Source: Dehalococcoidia bacterium UBA1141 (GTDB taxonomy: Bacteria > Chloroflexota > Dehalococcoidia > Lucifugimonadales > UBA3495). From it: DNA of 13,674 nt. The translations under genes and the position numbers were made by a program. The DNA lies in the NCBI GenBank assembly GCA_002311385.1, contig DCAE01000053.1, positions 1 through 13,674 on the forward strand, given 5' to 3'. Positions 1 to 6,902 of this stretch are shown here, in pieces; position 1 is the first letter of the stretch, and every line of letters begins with the position of its first letter. A model generated the notes under the pieces. The model saw only the letters and a program-made list of their open reading frames with translations. It was not told where the DNA came from and searched no databases.

Positions 1-34
1 ATTCGAACCCGCGACCCGCTGCTTCCGTAGCAGC
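1..34 (-). other. Detached tRNA 3' half (anticodon arm to T-arm), att-like
   Basis: Read on the minus strand, positions 34-18 form a 5-bp anticodon stem (GCTGC/GCAGC) with a 7-base loop TACGGAA. A 5-base variable region GGGTC (17-13), a T-stem strand GCGGG (12-8) and a T-loop TTCGAAT (7-1) follow. The rest of the T-stem and the acceptor lie outside the window. The 5' half should occupy about positions 35-60, but no D-arm or acceptor strand is there. Base 33 is A instead of the invariant U. The piece is therefore a 3' half rather than a working tRNA. Such halves are the usual product of integrase-mediated insertion into tRNA genes. Isotype is unclear: shifting the loop by one base gives an Arg(ACG)-like CTACGGA. 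Confidence 0.5.
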
Positions 35-180
35 TACTTTTATTGTCACCGCTTGTTGCAGCGTTATGAAGAGTCGGTAGCATCCGAACATCAATCCGCT
101 TAAAATCGTGATGGCACATGATCTATTCTCAACAATCCCTAATTTCAGCTTGCGTTCAATCGTACCCACATAGCCGATAT

Positions 181-202
181 GACACTATGCGCGAATAGTG
201 TC
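181..202. repeat. Perfect 8-bp inverted repeat
   Basis: Arms GACACTAT (181-188) and ATAGTGTC (195-202) are exact reverse complements separated by six bases (gcgcga). No T-run follows on either side, so it does not look like an intrinsic terminator. The symmetry and spacing would suit a dimeric DNA-binding protein or a recombinase core. It lies in gene-free DNA between the tRNA half and the short reading frame at 274. Confidence 0.6.
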
Positions 203-273
203 GTAGATGAATCAACTAGCAGCGTGCGTTGCACAGGAAACATAAATTGGTTCGAGATGAAGGAGGATCTCTA

Positions 274-354
274 GTGTCGGACACCGAGCCCAGCCGCGAA
301 CGTCCACTAGATGTGGGAGAAGGCCAGGTTTCCTCGCTCCAGATCGCTTCCTAA
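274..354 (+). CDS. Short reading frame with strong RBS, probable 5' remnant of a lost gene
   Basis: A textbook Shine-Dalgarno AGGAGG (261-266) sits seven bases before a GTG codon. The frame then runs 26 codons, beginning MSDTEPSRERPLDV, and stops at TAA 352-354. Its end overlaps the 3' end of the helicase gene on the other strand by 48 bases. The RBS quality and the natural-looking N-terminus suggest a real translation start, but 26 residues match nothing I recognise. I read it as the leading piece of a gene whose remainder was removed by recombination. A genuine leader peptide or tiny protein is the alternative. No convincing -35/-10 pair is visible upstream. Confidence 0.3.
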   Translation: MSDTEPSRERPLDVGEGQVSSLQIAS

Positions 355-1614
355 GTGATCCAGGATCACATCCAGAATAGGAAAGTCCCATTCGGAAACA
401 AAAGTGATAGCTGTGCCGGGTCGTCCCATGCGTGCAGTCCTTCCGATGCGGTGGACGTACTCTTCCAGGTTCCCTGGCATGTCGTAGTTAATGACGTGGG
501 AAACGCCTGGGATGTCCAAGCCCCGTGCGGCAACGTTAGTGGCGACCAAAACACGAAGACCCCCTGAGCGGAAACGGCTCATGACCCTATCGCGGTGGAA
601 CTGCGGCATGTCCCCGTGGAGGGCCTGGGCGTCGTGGCCGCGGTCTTGCAGATCAGTGACTAGCATGTCTACTCCAACTTTGGTTCTAAGAAAAACCAGG
701 GCCCGGATAATGATCCCGGGTTGCCTTAGCAGTTCATCGAGAGCATTGGGTCGGTCCAACTCGGCTACTTCGTAGTAGTGCTGCTTCACTTGCTCCACAG
801 GTTCTGCTTCCCCACCTATCCGGATCCAGGCGGGGTCATTCAGATACTGACGCGCCAATCTGTTTATGGAGCCGGGTATGGTGGCAGAGAACAGCAGCGT
901 CTGGCGGGAAAGAGGGGTGCGCCGTAGAATGCGGTCGATGTCCGGAGCGAAGCCTATGTCCAGCATTTGGTCGGCTTCATCAAGCACTACGGAATGAACA
1001 TGCCCAATCTTCACCGAGCCGCGCTTCATGTGGTCCATAAGGCGGCCGGGCGTAGCTACGACAATGTCCGCGCCTCGGTGTAAAGCCTCCAACTGCAGGC
1101 TAATGGCCTGGCCACCGTAGAGGGCCACGACGTGAACTCCGCAGAATTGTCCCAGGCGGGAAAGCTCGTCCCTAACCTGGACCGCCAACTCCCTAGTAGG
1201 CACCAAGACCAGCGCTTGGGGCTCCCGGACATCGGGGGTGATGGCCTCCACCAAGGGAATACCAAAAGCGGCGGTCTTCCCGGTGCCAGTCTGGGCCTGC
1301 CCCACCACATCTCGCCCGTCCCGCACCAAAGGGATTACTTCCTCTTGGACGGCCGTAGGTACGGTATATTCCATGTCTTCTAGGGCGTGTTTCAGCGCGG
1401 ATGAAATCGGCAACATGCCGAACCACGATTGTTCGGACCGGTGTTTGGATGAAGTGCCTGGGTGGGACCTGGAGGGGGACAACGCCGCTTCGACGGGCTT
1501 GGGTACCTGTTCGGCTGTGAGTGTTACCAGAGGGCTCTCGCAAACAGGTGGAGTAGTAGGCGGTGATGACGTCGAGGCGTTTTGGGAGAAGATGTTGGTA
1601 AGCTTACGAATCAA
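307..1614 (-). CDS. DEAD-box ATP-dependent RNA helicase
   Basis: ATP-dependent unwinding or remodelling of RNA duplexes in the cytoplasm, as in ribosome assembly, mRNA turnover or cold adaptation. All family motifs are visible in the 435-residue product: motif I AQTGTGKT (107-114), Ia PTRELA (139-144), Ib TPGR (188-191), II DEAD (212-215), III SAT (243-245), V around ATNVAARGLDIPG (358-370) and VI HRIGRTARMG (388-397). Residues 1-62 are a Ser/Pro-rich, probably disordered extension. The Q-motif Gln is in PTAVQ (86-90). The protein ends about 38 residues after motif VI, so it is a bare two-RecA core without a DbpA-type RNA-binding or basic tail. The start is TTG and the nearest GAGG is about 20 bases upstream, so the exact start is uncertain. 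It cannot lie much beyond residue 65, because the Q-motif region begins there. It resembles CshA/RhlE/DeaD generally, and I would not pick a subfamily. Confidence 0.95.
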   Translation of the reverse strand: MIRKLTNIFSQNASTSSPPTTPPVCESPLVTLTAEQVPKPVEAALSPSRSHPGTSSKHRSEQSWFGMLPISSALKHALEDMEYTVPTAVQEEVIPLVRDGRDVVGQAQTGTGKTAAFGIPLVEAITPDVREPQALVLVPTRELAVQVRDELSRLGQFCGVHVVALYGGQAISLQLEALHRGADIVVATPGRLMDHMKRGSVKIGHVHSVVLDEADQMLDIGFAPDIDRILRRTPLSRQTLLFSATIPGSINRLARQYLNDPAWIRIGGEAEPVEQVKQHYYEVAELDRPNALDELLRQPGIIIRALVFLRTKVGVDMLVTDLQDRGHDAQALHGDMPQFHRDRVMSRFRSGGLRVLVATNVAARGLDIPGVSHVINYDMPGNLEEYVHRIGRTARMGRPGTAITFVSEWDFPILDVILDHLGSDLERGNLAFSHI

Positions 1615-1846
1615 ATGTCCGAGAATGTTTGTTACCTCTGATAGTACTTGCGAGTGATCGGGCCGGGCCTAAAAACGGACATACTGCCAGCCGAAAACGC
1701 CACCTTCGTTTCTCGTGAAAATTCTAACAAAGGCATGACGAAATGTAAAATTGGAGTGGTTGTTGGTCAGCAGGGCTAGATTGTTGATCGACAGATTTGG
1801 TCGGATCTTTGTCGAGAGAAATAGCTAAAATGTTGATACTCCTCTT

Positions 1847-3445
1847 GTGGATATGCATCTAGTTGTCGGAGACCCGCCCTGCCAATCATTTTCCAGAGCG
1901 GGACGAAACAAGATTCGGTCGCTGGTCGAAAAGGGCATCCGACCTGAAACTGACCACCGAACAGACTTGTGGAAAAGTTTCGTACAGATTGTCGCGGCAG
2001 TACGGCCGAACGCAGTGCTGATGGAGAATGTTCCAGATCTTGCATTTGGCATCTATACACCTATTCTCCGTCAGATCGTGTCCGAATTGGAGGATGCTGG
2101 TTACGAGGTTCAGGCACGGATCCTTTCTTCGGTCGATTTCGGAATACCGCAACATCGCAATCGTCTTTTCATAGTGGGCGTAAAAGAGGGATTCAAATTC
2201 GCCTGGCCAGAGCCTGAACAAATCAGAATAAACCTGCGCGACGCGATTTCGGACCTTCCGAACATTCATGGAGGAGATGTAACGAATCCCAGACAATACG
2301 GTATGCCGGAAAGCGCTTTCCAATCAGAGCTCAGGAAGGATGTGCCGGACAGTGAACAAAATCTGATTTTCGATCACGTTGCGAGAAGAGTTCGTGAAGA
2401 TGACCTGCAGATCTATCAGTTAATGGACTCGAAAACCCATTACGACGAGCTCCCGGATAATCTGAAGCGGTACAGGAACGGTATATTTGGAGGCAAGTAC
2501 AACAGGTTGGACTGGGACCGACCATATAGGACTATAACAGCTCACATTTCTAAAGATGGATACTGGTACATTCACCCCGAACAGCACCGCACGCTCACGA
2601 TGCGAGAAGCTGCAAGGATTCAGACTTTTCCAGATCAATTCCGGTTCTCGGGTTTCCAAACAGGTGCTTTCAGACAGATTGGCGAGGCCGTGCCACCTCA
2701 CCTCGCGAGATCAATTGTTAGTTCTTTGATGCGATCACTTGGAGAATCAACAGATGTGCATGTTCAGGCGGCCGACTGGAATATGAGATTGTCTCCTCCT
2801 TCTAGCCGAGAGCTGTCAGAGGTCCTGGGGAAATGGGTAGATTCGGTCGACGTGGATACGCTGGTGGCGCCCTGGAGGCTTAGTGGTGATCTCTGGCATG
2901 TATTATTGGGAATGATTGTCTTTGACACTCTGAATCAACCGACAGCTCGGAGATTCTGGAATACCTATGCTCGCCGATGGCCTGAGCCACAAGATTTTTC
3001 AAGTGATGATCAAGGGAAAATGGCCCTTGTTGCTCTCGGTCAAGGTTCTCTTTACGAGCAGGTTCGTGATCTGGTAGGCATATTGGGAAATAATAGAAAC
3101 GACTGGCCTACAGAATTTCCTGCCACCATTGTTCCTGCCGTGAATGGTATTCAGGCAAGAATGTTATGTGACCTGGGTACGGAGTTTCCGGCGTCCATCG
3201 GTGCTGTAAGAACCGCAGCTCGGATACATGGAACTGAAATTCAGGAACCGGATATGCATGGGCGCCTCGCACTCGCAAGGGCGCTCGGAGCTCATTGCAA
3301 TGGGTCAGCCTATGGAGCACTTCTGGAAATCGGTGATCAATTCTGCACTGCCTCAGGTGCTCGCTGCCAAGTCTGCCCTTTGAATTCGGTCTGCGTTACT
3401 GGCAGGCAGACTTTGGAACTAGAACCAAGTCCAGCAACGAAATGA
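1847..3445 (+). CDS. C5-cytosine DNA methyltransferase (lacking motifs I-III) fused to a Mig/MutY-like HhH DNA glycosylase
   Basis: Two enzymes are joined in 532 residues. Residues 1-300 are a DNA cytosine-5 methyltransferase: motif IV VGDPPCQSFS with catalytic Cys12, motif VI ENV (60-62), motif VIII QHRNRLFIVG (102-111), a target-recognition region about 130-225, motif IX RTLTMREAARIQ (248-259) and motif X QIGEAVPP (277-284). Residues about 335-516 match the HhH-GPD glycosylase family: APWR (341-344), a degenerate helix-hairpin-helix at VPAVNGIQARML (429-440), a candidate catalytic Asp in EPDMHG (467-472), and Fe-S cysteines 500, 507, 510 and 516 spaced C-X6-C-X2-C-X5-C exactly as in EndoIII/MutY. 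The EndoIII Lys position holds a non-Lys residue, which suggests a monofunctional glycosylase such as Mig. Motifs I-III, including SAM-binding FxGxG, are absent: the frame is closed by TAA at 1826-1828, and the six codons between that stop and the GTG still read like family sequence. The methyltransferase half is therefore 5'-truncated and probably inactive alone, while the glycosylase half looks intact. Confidence 0.85.
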   Translation: MDMHLVVGDPPCQSFSRAGRNKIRSLVEKGIRPETDHRTDLWKSFVQIVAAVRPNAVLMENVPDLAFGIYTPILRQIVSELEDAGYEVQARILSSVDFGIPQHRNRLFIVGVKEGFKFAWPEPEQIRINLRDAISDLPNIHGGDVTNPRQYGMPESAFQSELRKDVPDSEQNLIFDHVARRVREDDLQIYQLMDSKTHYDELPDNLKRYRNGIFGGKYNRLDWDRPYRTITAHISKDGYWYIHPEQHRTLTMREAARIQTFPDQFRFSGFQTGAFRQIGEAVPPHLARSIVSSLMRSLGESTDVHVQAADWNMRLSPPSSRELSEVLGKWVDSVDVDTLVAPWRLSGDLWHVLLGMIVFDTLNQPTARRFWNTYARRWPEPQDFSSDDQGKMALVALGQGSLYEQVRDLVGILGNNRNDWPTEFPATIVPAVNGIQARMLCDLGTEFPASIGAVRTAARIHGTEIQEPDMHGRLALARALGAHCNGSAYGALLEIGDQFCTASGARCQVCPLNSVCVTGRQTLELEPSPATK

Positions 3446-3457
3446 TCCCTATTTGAC

Positions 3458-3496
3458 TCAGGAGTTCGTCTCGTATTGTAGCGAGATAGATCCTGA
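3458..3496. repeat. Composite hairpin upstream of the AbiE pair
   Basis: Outer arms TCAGGA (3458-3463) and TCCTGA (3491-3496) enclose inner arms TCTCG (3469-3473) and CGAGA (3482-3486) around an eight-base loop. It starts 12 bases after the methyltransferase stop codon and lies about 40 bases before the candidate AbiE promoter. There is no T-tract, so a simple terminator is unlikely. AbiEi antitoxins are known to repress their own operon by binding inverted repeats, so an operator role is plausible but inferred. Confidence 0.4.
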
Positions 3497-3533
3497 CCTC
3501 CGTTTGGTCATTGTTCATCATAGTGCAGTCCGC

Positions 3534-3562
3534 TTGCATGTCACCCGAACATCAAATATTAT
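3534..3562 (+). promoter_or_regulatory. Candidate sigma-70-type promoter for the AbiE operon
   Basis: TTGCAT (3534-3539) and TATTAT (3557-3562) are separated by 17 bases, close to the TTGACA/TATAAT consensus with ideal spacing. Transcription would begin around 3569, only a few bases before the GTG at 3574. This would leave a very short leader and would make the downstream ATG at 3583 a competing start. Confidence 0.4.
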
Positions 3563-3573
3563 TTGAGGTATGA

Positions 3574-4200
3574 GTGACACAGATGCAAATTTATGAACTC
3601 AATGCAGCGCCTGATCGAGTCAGTCTCTTTGAGATCGCATCCGAGCAAAAGGGCTATTTCACAGCTCAGCAGGCTAGAACTTGCGCATTCAGCTGGTCCC
3701 TGCTTTCTCATCACGTAAAGGCTGGCCTTTTTAAACGAGTGCGACGTGGCCTCTATCGTTTCCGTGATTATCCGTCTTCTTTACATGAGGACCTGCTTGT
3801 TGCATGGCTCGCCGTAGGGAAAGAGGTGGCTGTAATCTCCCACGAGAGCGCATTGGATATCCTAAGTCTGAGTGACGTCATTCCCAATGCAATACACCTC
3901 ACGGTTCCCAGGTCAAGGCGCAATCGTCCCTCACTTCTAGGGGTAAAGATCCACACTACAGCTCGACTTCTGAGGACGGAAGACAGACTTGTGCGTGACG
4001 GATTGGCAGTGACATCAGCCGCGCGTAGTATTCTGGACTCGGCAGAAACCGGCACAGCCCCCGAACAAATTGAGATGGCTATTATGCAGGCCCTGAGCCG
4101 CAGCATGGTGATTGCGGATAAACTTCGAATCGATTCCAACGAAAGAAATCGGCGTGTTATTAGACTAATTGCCAATGCACTTCAGAGGGCGGGATCGTGA
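3574..4200 (+). CDS. abiEi: AbiEi-type antitoxin / transcriptional repressor (type IV toxin-antitoxin)
   Basis: Antitoxin of an AbiE bicistron. The family counteracts the AbiEii nucleotidyltransferase without stable complex formation and represses its own promoter. The 208-residue product has an N-terminal winged-helix region: residues about 18-70, including GYFTAQQA and then GLFKRVRRGLYRF, the characteristic wing segment. A C-terminal AbiEi domain follows, with SHESALDI, a basic patch SRRNR, and LAVTSAARSILD near residue 150. The GTG start has GAGG at 3565-3568 with five bases spacing, and ATG 3583 (codon 4) is an alternative. The stop overlaps the next gene by four bases (GTGA), which indicates translational coupling. 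Length and order (antitoxin first) are normal for AbiE, so the unit looks intact. Confidence 0.85.
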   Translation: MTQMQIYELNAAPDRVSLFEIASEQKGYFTAQQARTCAFSWSLLSHHVKAGLFKRVRRGLYRFRDYPSSLHEDLLVAWLAVGKEVAVISHESALDILSLSDVIPNAIHLTVPRSRRNRPSLLGVKIHTTARLLRTEDRLVRDGLAVTSAARSILDSAETGTAPEQIEMAIMQALSRSMVIADKLRIDSNERNRRVIRLIANALQRAGS

Positions 4201-5087
4201 AGTACAACTCAGCTGCTTCATTTAGAACCGCCCTGGAACAACGACTCAATACCCAGTCCCAGGAAACTGGCGCTCCTCTTATGCGTTTTCGCAAGTTAGT
4301 TGTCTTCGACCGATTGATGGCCAGACTGTTAGTTGTGGCTCCAAGCAGATGGATTCTCAAAGGCGGTGTGGCTCTTCACTTCCGCGTGGGAACTCAGTTT
4401 CGTACTACAAAAGATCTCGATCTGGGGCGCGAAGACAACCAAGAGGCTGCGACCGCCGATTTTCTTTCGGCGCAATCGGTGGATCTTGGAGACCACTTCA
4501 CGTTCGTAATAGAAAGAACCGAACAACTCGATTCAGCCAACGAAAGTAACACAGTTCGATACCATGTCACCGCCCAAATCGCCGGGAGAACATTTGAAGA
4601 GATAACGGTTGACGTAGGATTCGGTGAACAAATTTTCGCTGAGCCAGAAGCCCTTCGAGGTCCGGAGCTGTTGACTTTCGCCGATATTACACCAGTCGAA
4701 GTGCCAGTCCTACCTTTAGCAGATCATATTGCCGAAAAGTTGCATGCTTACACAAGGGACTATCCTGGCGGGAAACCTAGCACTAGAGTAAAGGACCTTA
4801 TTGATCTGGCGATAATTTCATCTCTTTTCAGCATGAATGCTAGCCGCCTGCGAAAATCGATGGAATCAACATTCACGTCCCGAGCAACACATCCATTGCC
4901 AGAGGAGTTTCCACTGCCACCGTCTGATTGGCGAGTTCCATACCAGAGGATGGCAGAAGAAGTGGATCTGGAACCGGATTTTAAAGTTGGCTATGAACTA
5001 GTGAGAGCATTTCTTGACCCAATTTTAGCCACAGCGTGCCAGGATGAAGGAGAGTGGGACCCCACAACAGGTAGTTGGCACTGGTGA
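4197..5087 (+). CDS. abiEii: AbiEii-type nucleotidyltransferase toxin (type IV toxin-antitoxin)
   Basis: Toxin of the AbiE pair and a member of the DNA polymerase beta-like nucleotidyltransferase superfamily. It arrests growth, and some relatives (MenT) modify tRNA acceptor ends. Characteristic motifs are all present in the 296 residues: LKGGVALHFR (54-63), then RTTKDLDL with metal-binding Asp73 and Asp75, EKLHAY with Lys181, and RVKDLIDL (197-204) with Asp200 and Asp203. No signal peptide or membrane segment is seen. The GTG start lies inside the antitoxin stop codon (GTGA overlap), so synthesis depends on translation of the antitoxin. With every motif residue kept, I expect an active toxin. 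AbiE systems often act in abortive infection against phages and stabilise islands. The target here is unknown. Confidence 0.87.
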   Translation: MKYNSAASFRTALEQRLNTQSQETGAPLMRFRKLVVFDRLMARLLVVAPSRWILKGGVALHFRVGTQFRTTKDLDLGREDNQEAATADFLSAQSVDLGDHFTFVIERTEQLDSANESNTVRYHVTAQIAGRTFEEITVDVGFGEQIFAEPEALRGPELLTFADITPVEVPVLPLADHIAEKLHAYTRDYPGGKPSTRVKDLIDLAIISSLFSMNASRLRKSMESTFTSRATHPLPEEFPLPPSDWRVPYQRMAEEVDLEPDFKVGYELVRAFLDPILATACQDEGEWDPTTGSWHW

Positions 5088-5094
5088 GCTATGT

Positions 5095-5104
5095 CCTGTA
5101 CAGG
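5095..5104. promoter_or_regulatory. 10-bp perfect palindrome CCTGTACAGG
   Basis: A perfect palindrome lies eight bases after the AbiEii stop, with a TATAGT (5115-5120) slightly downstream. No good -35 precedes it. It could be an operator for the following gene or chance. Confidence 0.25.
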
Positions 5105-5144
5105 TGCTTTAAATTATAGTTGAAAGCCACAGGAGCTATTGACG

Positions 5145-5426
5145 ATGCACCCCACAGACAATGAACAAGTGTTTGATTCCACGGTTCGCGAACTACTCGA
5201 GATCGGCGGAATCGAATATTTGGAACTACCGCCGGAGACTCTGTTAGAAGCCATTTCTCATGGCGAAGGTTCTGAAGTTTCTGCGTTGAATCTGATAGTC
5301 CAAGCCCACGTGGCACACTTGATGAATGATGTATGGGCCCCTACTAGGAAGACGAATGGTCAATCCATCTTGGCGAAATCAAATCCGAGTTCGGGCAAGG
5401 ATAGGAAGCATGCCACAAGTTGCTGA
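5145..5426 (+). CDS. Uncharacterised protein, likely N-terminal fragment of a broken gene
   Basis: I do not recognise this product. I chose ATG 5145 because AGGAG (5131-5135) sits nine bases before it, whereas the in-frame TTG at 5139 is only three bases away. The 93 residues are acidic and helical at first (EQVFDSTVRELLEIGG, then LIVQAHVAHLMNDVWAP) and then change to a Ser/Lys-rich tail ending SGKDRKHATSC that looks like out-of-frame reading. From about 5348 a different frame carries the natural-looking EDEWSIHLGEIKSEFGQG, a TAG at 5402-5404, and then runs straight into the next gene. Restoring one G in the GG at 5347-5348 would join the two frames. I infer a frameshift plus a nonsense codon rather than two designed genes. 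The seven-base overlap with the next frame would also allow real coupling. Confidence 0.5.
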   Translation: MHPTDNEQVFDSTVRELLEIGGIEYLELPPETLLEAISHGEGSEVSALNLIVQAHVAHLMNDVWAPTRKTNGQSILAKSNPSSGKDRKHATSC

Positions 5427-6781
5427 TTGGGCTTCCACCTCCACAATCTCAGTTGGCGGTGCAAGCCCTCGGGGGATGGAATCACGTTATTCCAGACGAA
5501 TATCAACTTGGAATATGGGATGATTTTGAGGATTATTTCTTCTTCAAAGCCAGTTTCAGTACTTCTACAATGATAGATCGCTTGACCGAATTCACGCTCA
5601 TGACCACTGAAGGTGAGACACAAGAATTACTTGATTTGACCCGAAGATTCGAAACTGAGACGCTCACAACGTGGCAACAATTTCTTCTACCCGAGATAAT
5701 CCAGAAAGTAATTGATTCAAATACCGATCTGGAATTCCACCGATGGAGCAGCTTGGTCGACCTTTGTTCTAGGTTGATCAGCGATTCAGACACTTATGGT
5801 CCGGACGATAGGATAGCGCCAACTTGGGAAGAGACCGTGTTTCGTCAACCGGATGCAACGGACTTAGGCTTTATCGATGCGCCACCGATGTCTAAAGAGT
5901 TCTGGGCGTGGCAATTCGGCAGAGTCGTTGCGCTTGCCAGGAACACGGAGTATCCAGGATTTGAGGGTACCGATGATACGTTTTTCGAGTGGGGCAACGG
6001 CATCGTGGCGTTAAGCCTCTTGTTGAGTTCAGGGAAACCTCCTGATTGGGCAGGTCGCCGGACAGGCGCATTTGCGACTTCCGAATTCCAACCCCTATAC
6101 GATGAAAACGACTTGAGAGTGACTTCAAATCTCTATTGGATAATGCATCTAAGGGTTATGAATGTGATTCGCCAAATGGATAAGGAAGATGTTGATTCGG
6201 ATGTGGTCCCGCCCGAAAAAGAATCAGAACCAGACGTGCTTCTTCTGGGACATACAGCTGACGTAGCCAAAACTTTCTTGGAGCTAATAAATAAGGCCGA
6301 ACTAAGCCGGTTGGAAGAAATTACAATTGGACTAAGGCAGAGATTGCCTGAGGTATGGGACATGCTCTCTGAAGATGTGATGGCACATCTGATAGACGCC
6401 CAATTGGACATAAACCTTCGCAGAGGGAGAGACGCGAGTTTAGATTACGCGAACGCTGTTGAATCTTTTATTTTAGAATTGCCTTTGATGCCTTACGGCG
6501 ATGGATGGTGGCCGAGAGATTTTCGGGAATGGATTCGAATCCTTCGGGATCTCACCAACCGTAGCCGACGAGAGTTCTGGACCAAGGCCTTAATTGGCCG
6601 ATGCGATACTCAATACGCCAGGCCGTTGTTTGATGCGCTAGATCTAGTGCGTACGAGGCGAGTGTCCCGAGCGCATGGTGATGTCAGAGCGCCACTTCCT
6701 ATCAAAGTACAAGAGGCAGTATTGGGCGGCTCGAAACCAAGCATTTTTGAGTTGATCCTGAGATTCTCATTGCGCTGGTAG
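5420..6781 (+). CDS. Uncharacterised 453-residue protein, possibly the main part of a broken gene
   Basis: Function unknown. The frame opens at a TTG overlapping the preceding gene's stop, with only a weak AGGA 13 bases upstream, which is poor support for a real start. The product is soluble, acidic and Trp/Asp-rich, with no signal peptide or membrane helix. Recognisable stretches are WNHVIPDEYQLGIWDDFEDY (21-40), an aromatic FWAWQFGRVVALARN, a charged linker near KEDVDSDVVPPEKESEPD, a helical LEEITIGLRQRLPEVWDML, and a Trp/Arg-rich C-terminus. Natural-looking protein sequence continues upstream in the same frame across the TAG at 5402, including GEIKSEFG. This resembles, but does not prove, the ExK core of a PD-(D/E)XK nuclease. 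Position next to AbiE suggests island cargo. Sequencing error, true pseudogene and programmed frameshift are all possible. Confidence 0.6.
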   Translation: MLIGLPPPQSQLAVQALGGWNHVIPDEYQLGIWDDFEDYFFFKASFSTSTMIDRLTEFTLMTTEGETQELLDLTRRFETETLTTWQQFLLPEIIQKVIDSNTDLEFHRWSSLVDLCSRLISDSDTYGPDDRIAPTWEETVFRQPDATDLGFIDAPPMSKEFWAWQFGRVVALARNTEYPGFEGTDDTFFEWGNGIVALSLLLSSGKPPDWAGRRTGAFATSEFQPLYDENDLRVTSNLYWIMHLRVMNVIRQMDKEDVDSDVVPPEKESEPDVLLLGHTADVAKTFLELINKAELSRLEEITIGLRQRLPEVWDMLSEDVMAHLIDAQLDINLRRGRDASLDYANAVESFILELPLMPYGDGWWPRDFREWIRILRDLTNRSRREFWTKALIGRCDTQYARPLFDALDLVRTRRVSRAHGDVRAPLPIKVQEAVLGGSKPSIFELILRFSLRW

Positions 6782-6902
6782 TAGCGGTTTCTGGATTCTC
6801 CGTTGCTCCAAAACCGGGGTCAGCTGCTACGTAGCCAAAAGTCACGCTAGACGGTTTGGCCCAAGAACTCTCAATATCAGCGAAGATCGCTCCAGAGGAT
6901 CC

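Noticed and set aside
3570..3596. ATG at 3570 as the AbiEi start
   Set aside because: It is in a different frame and stops after eight codons; GTG 3574 or ATG 3583 are in frame.
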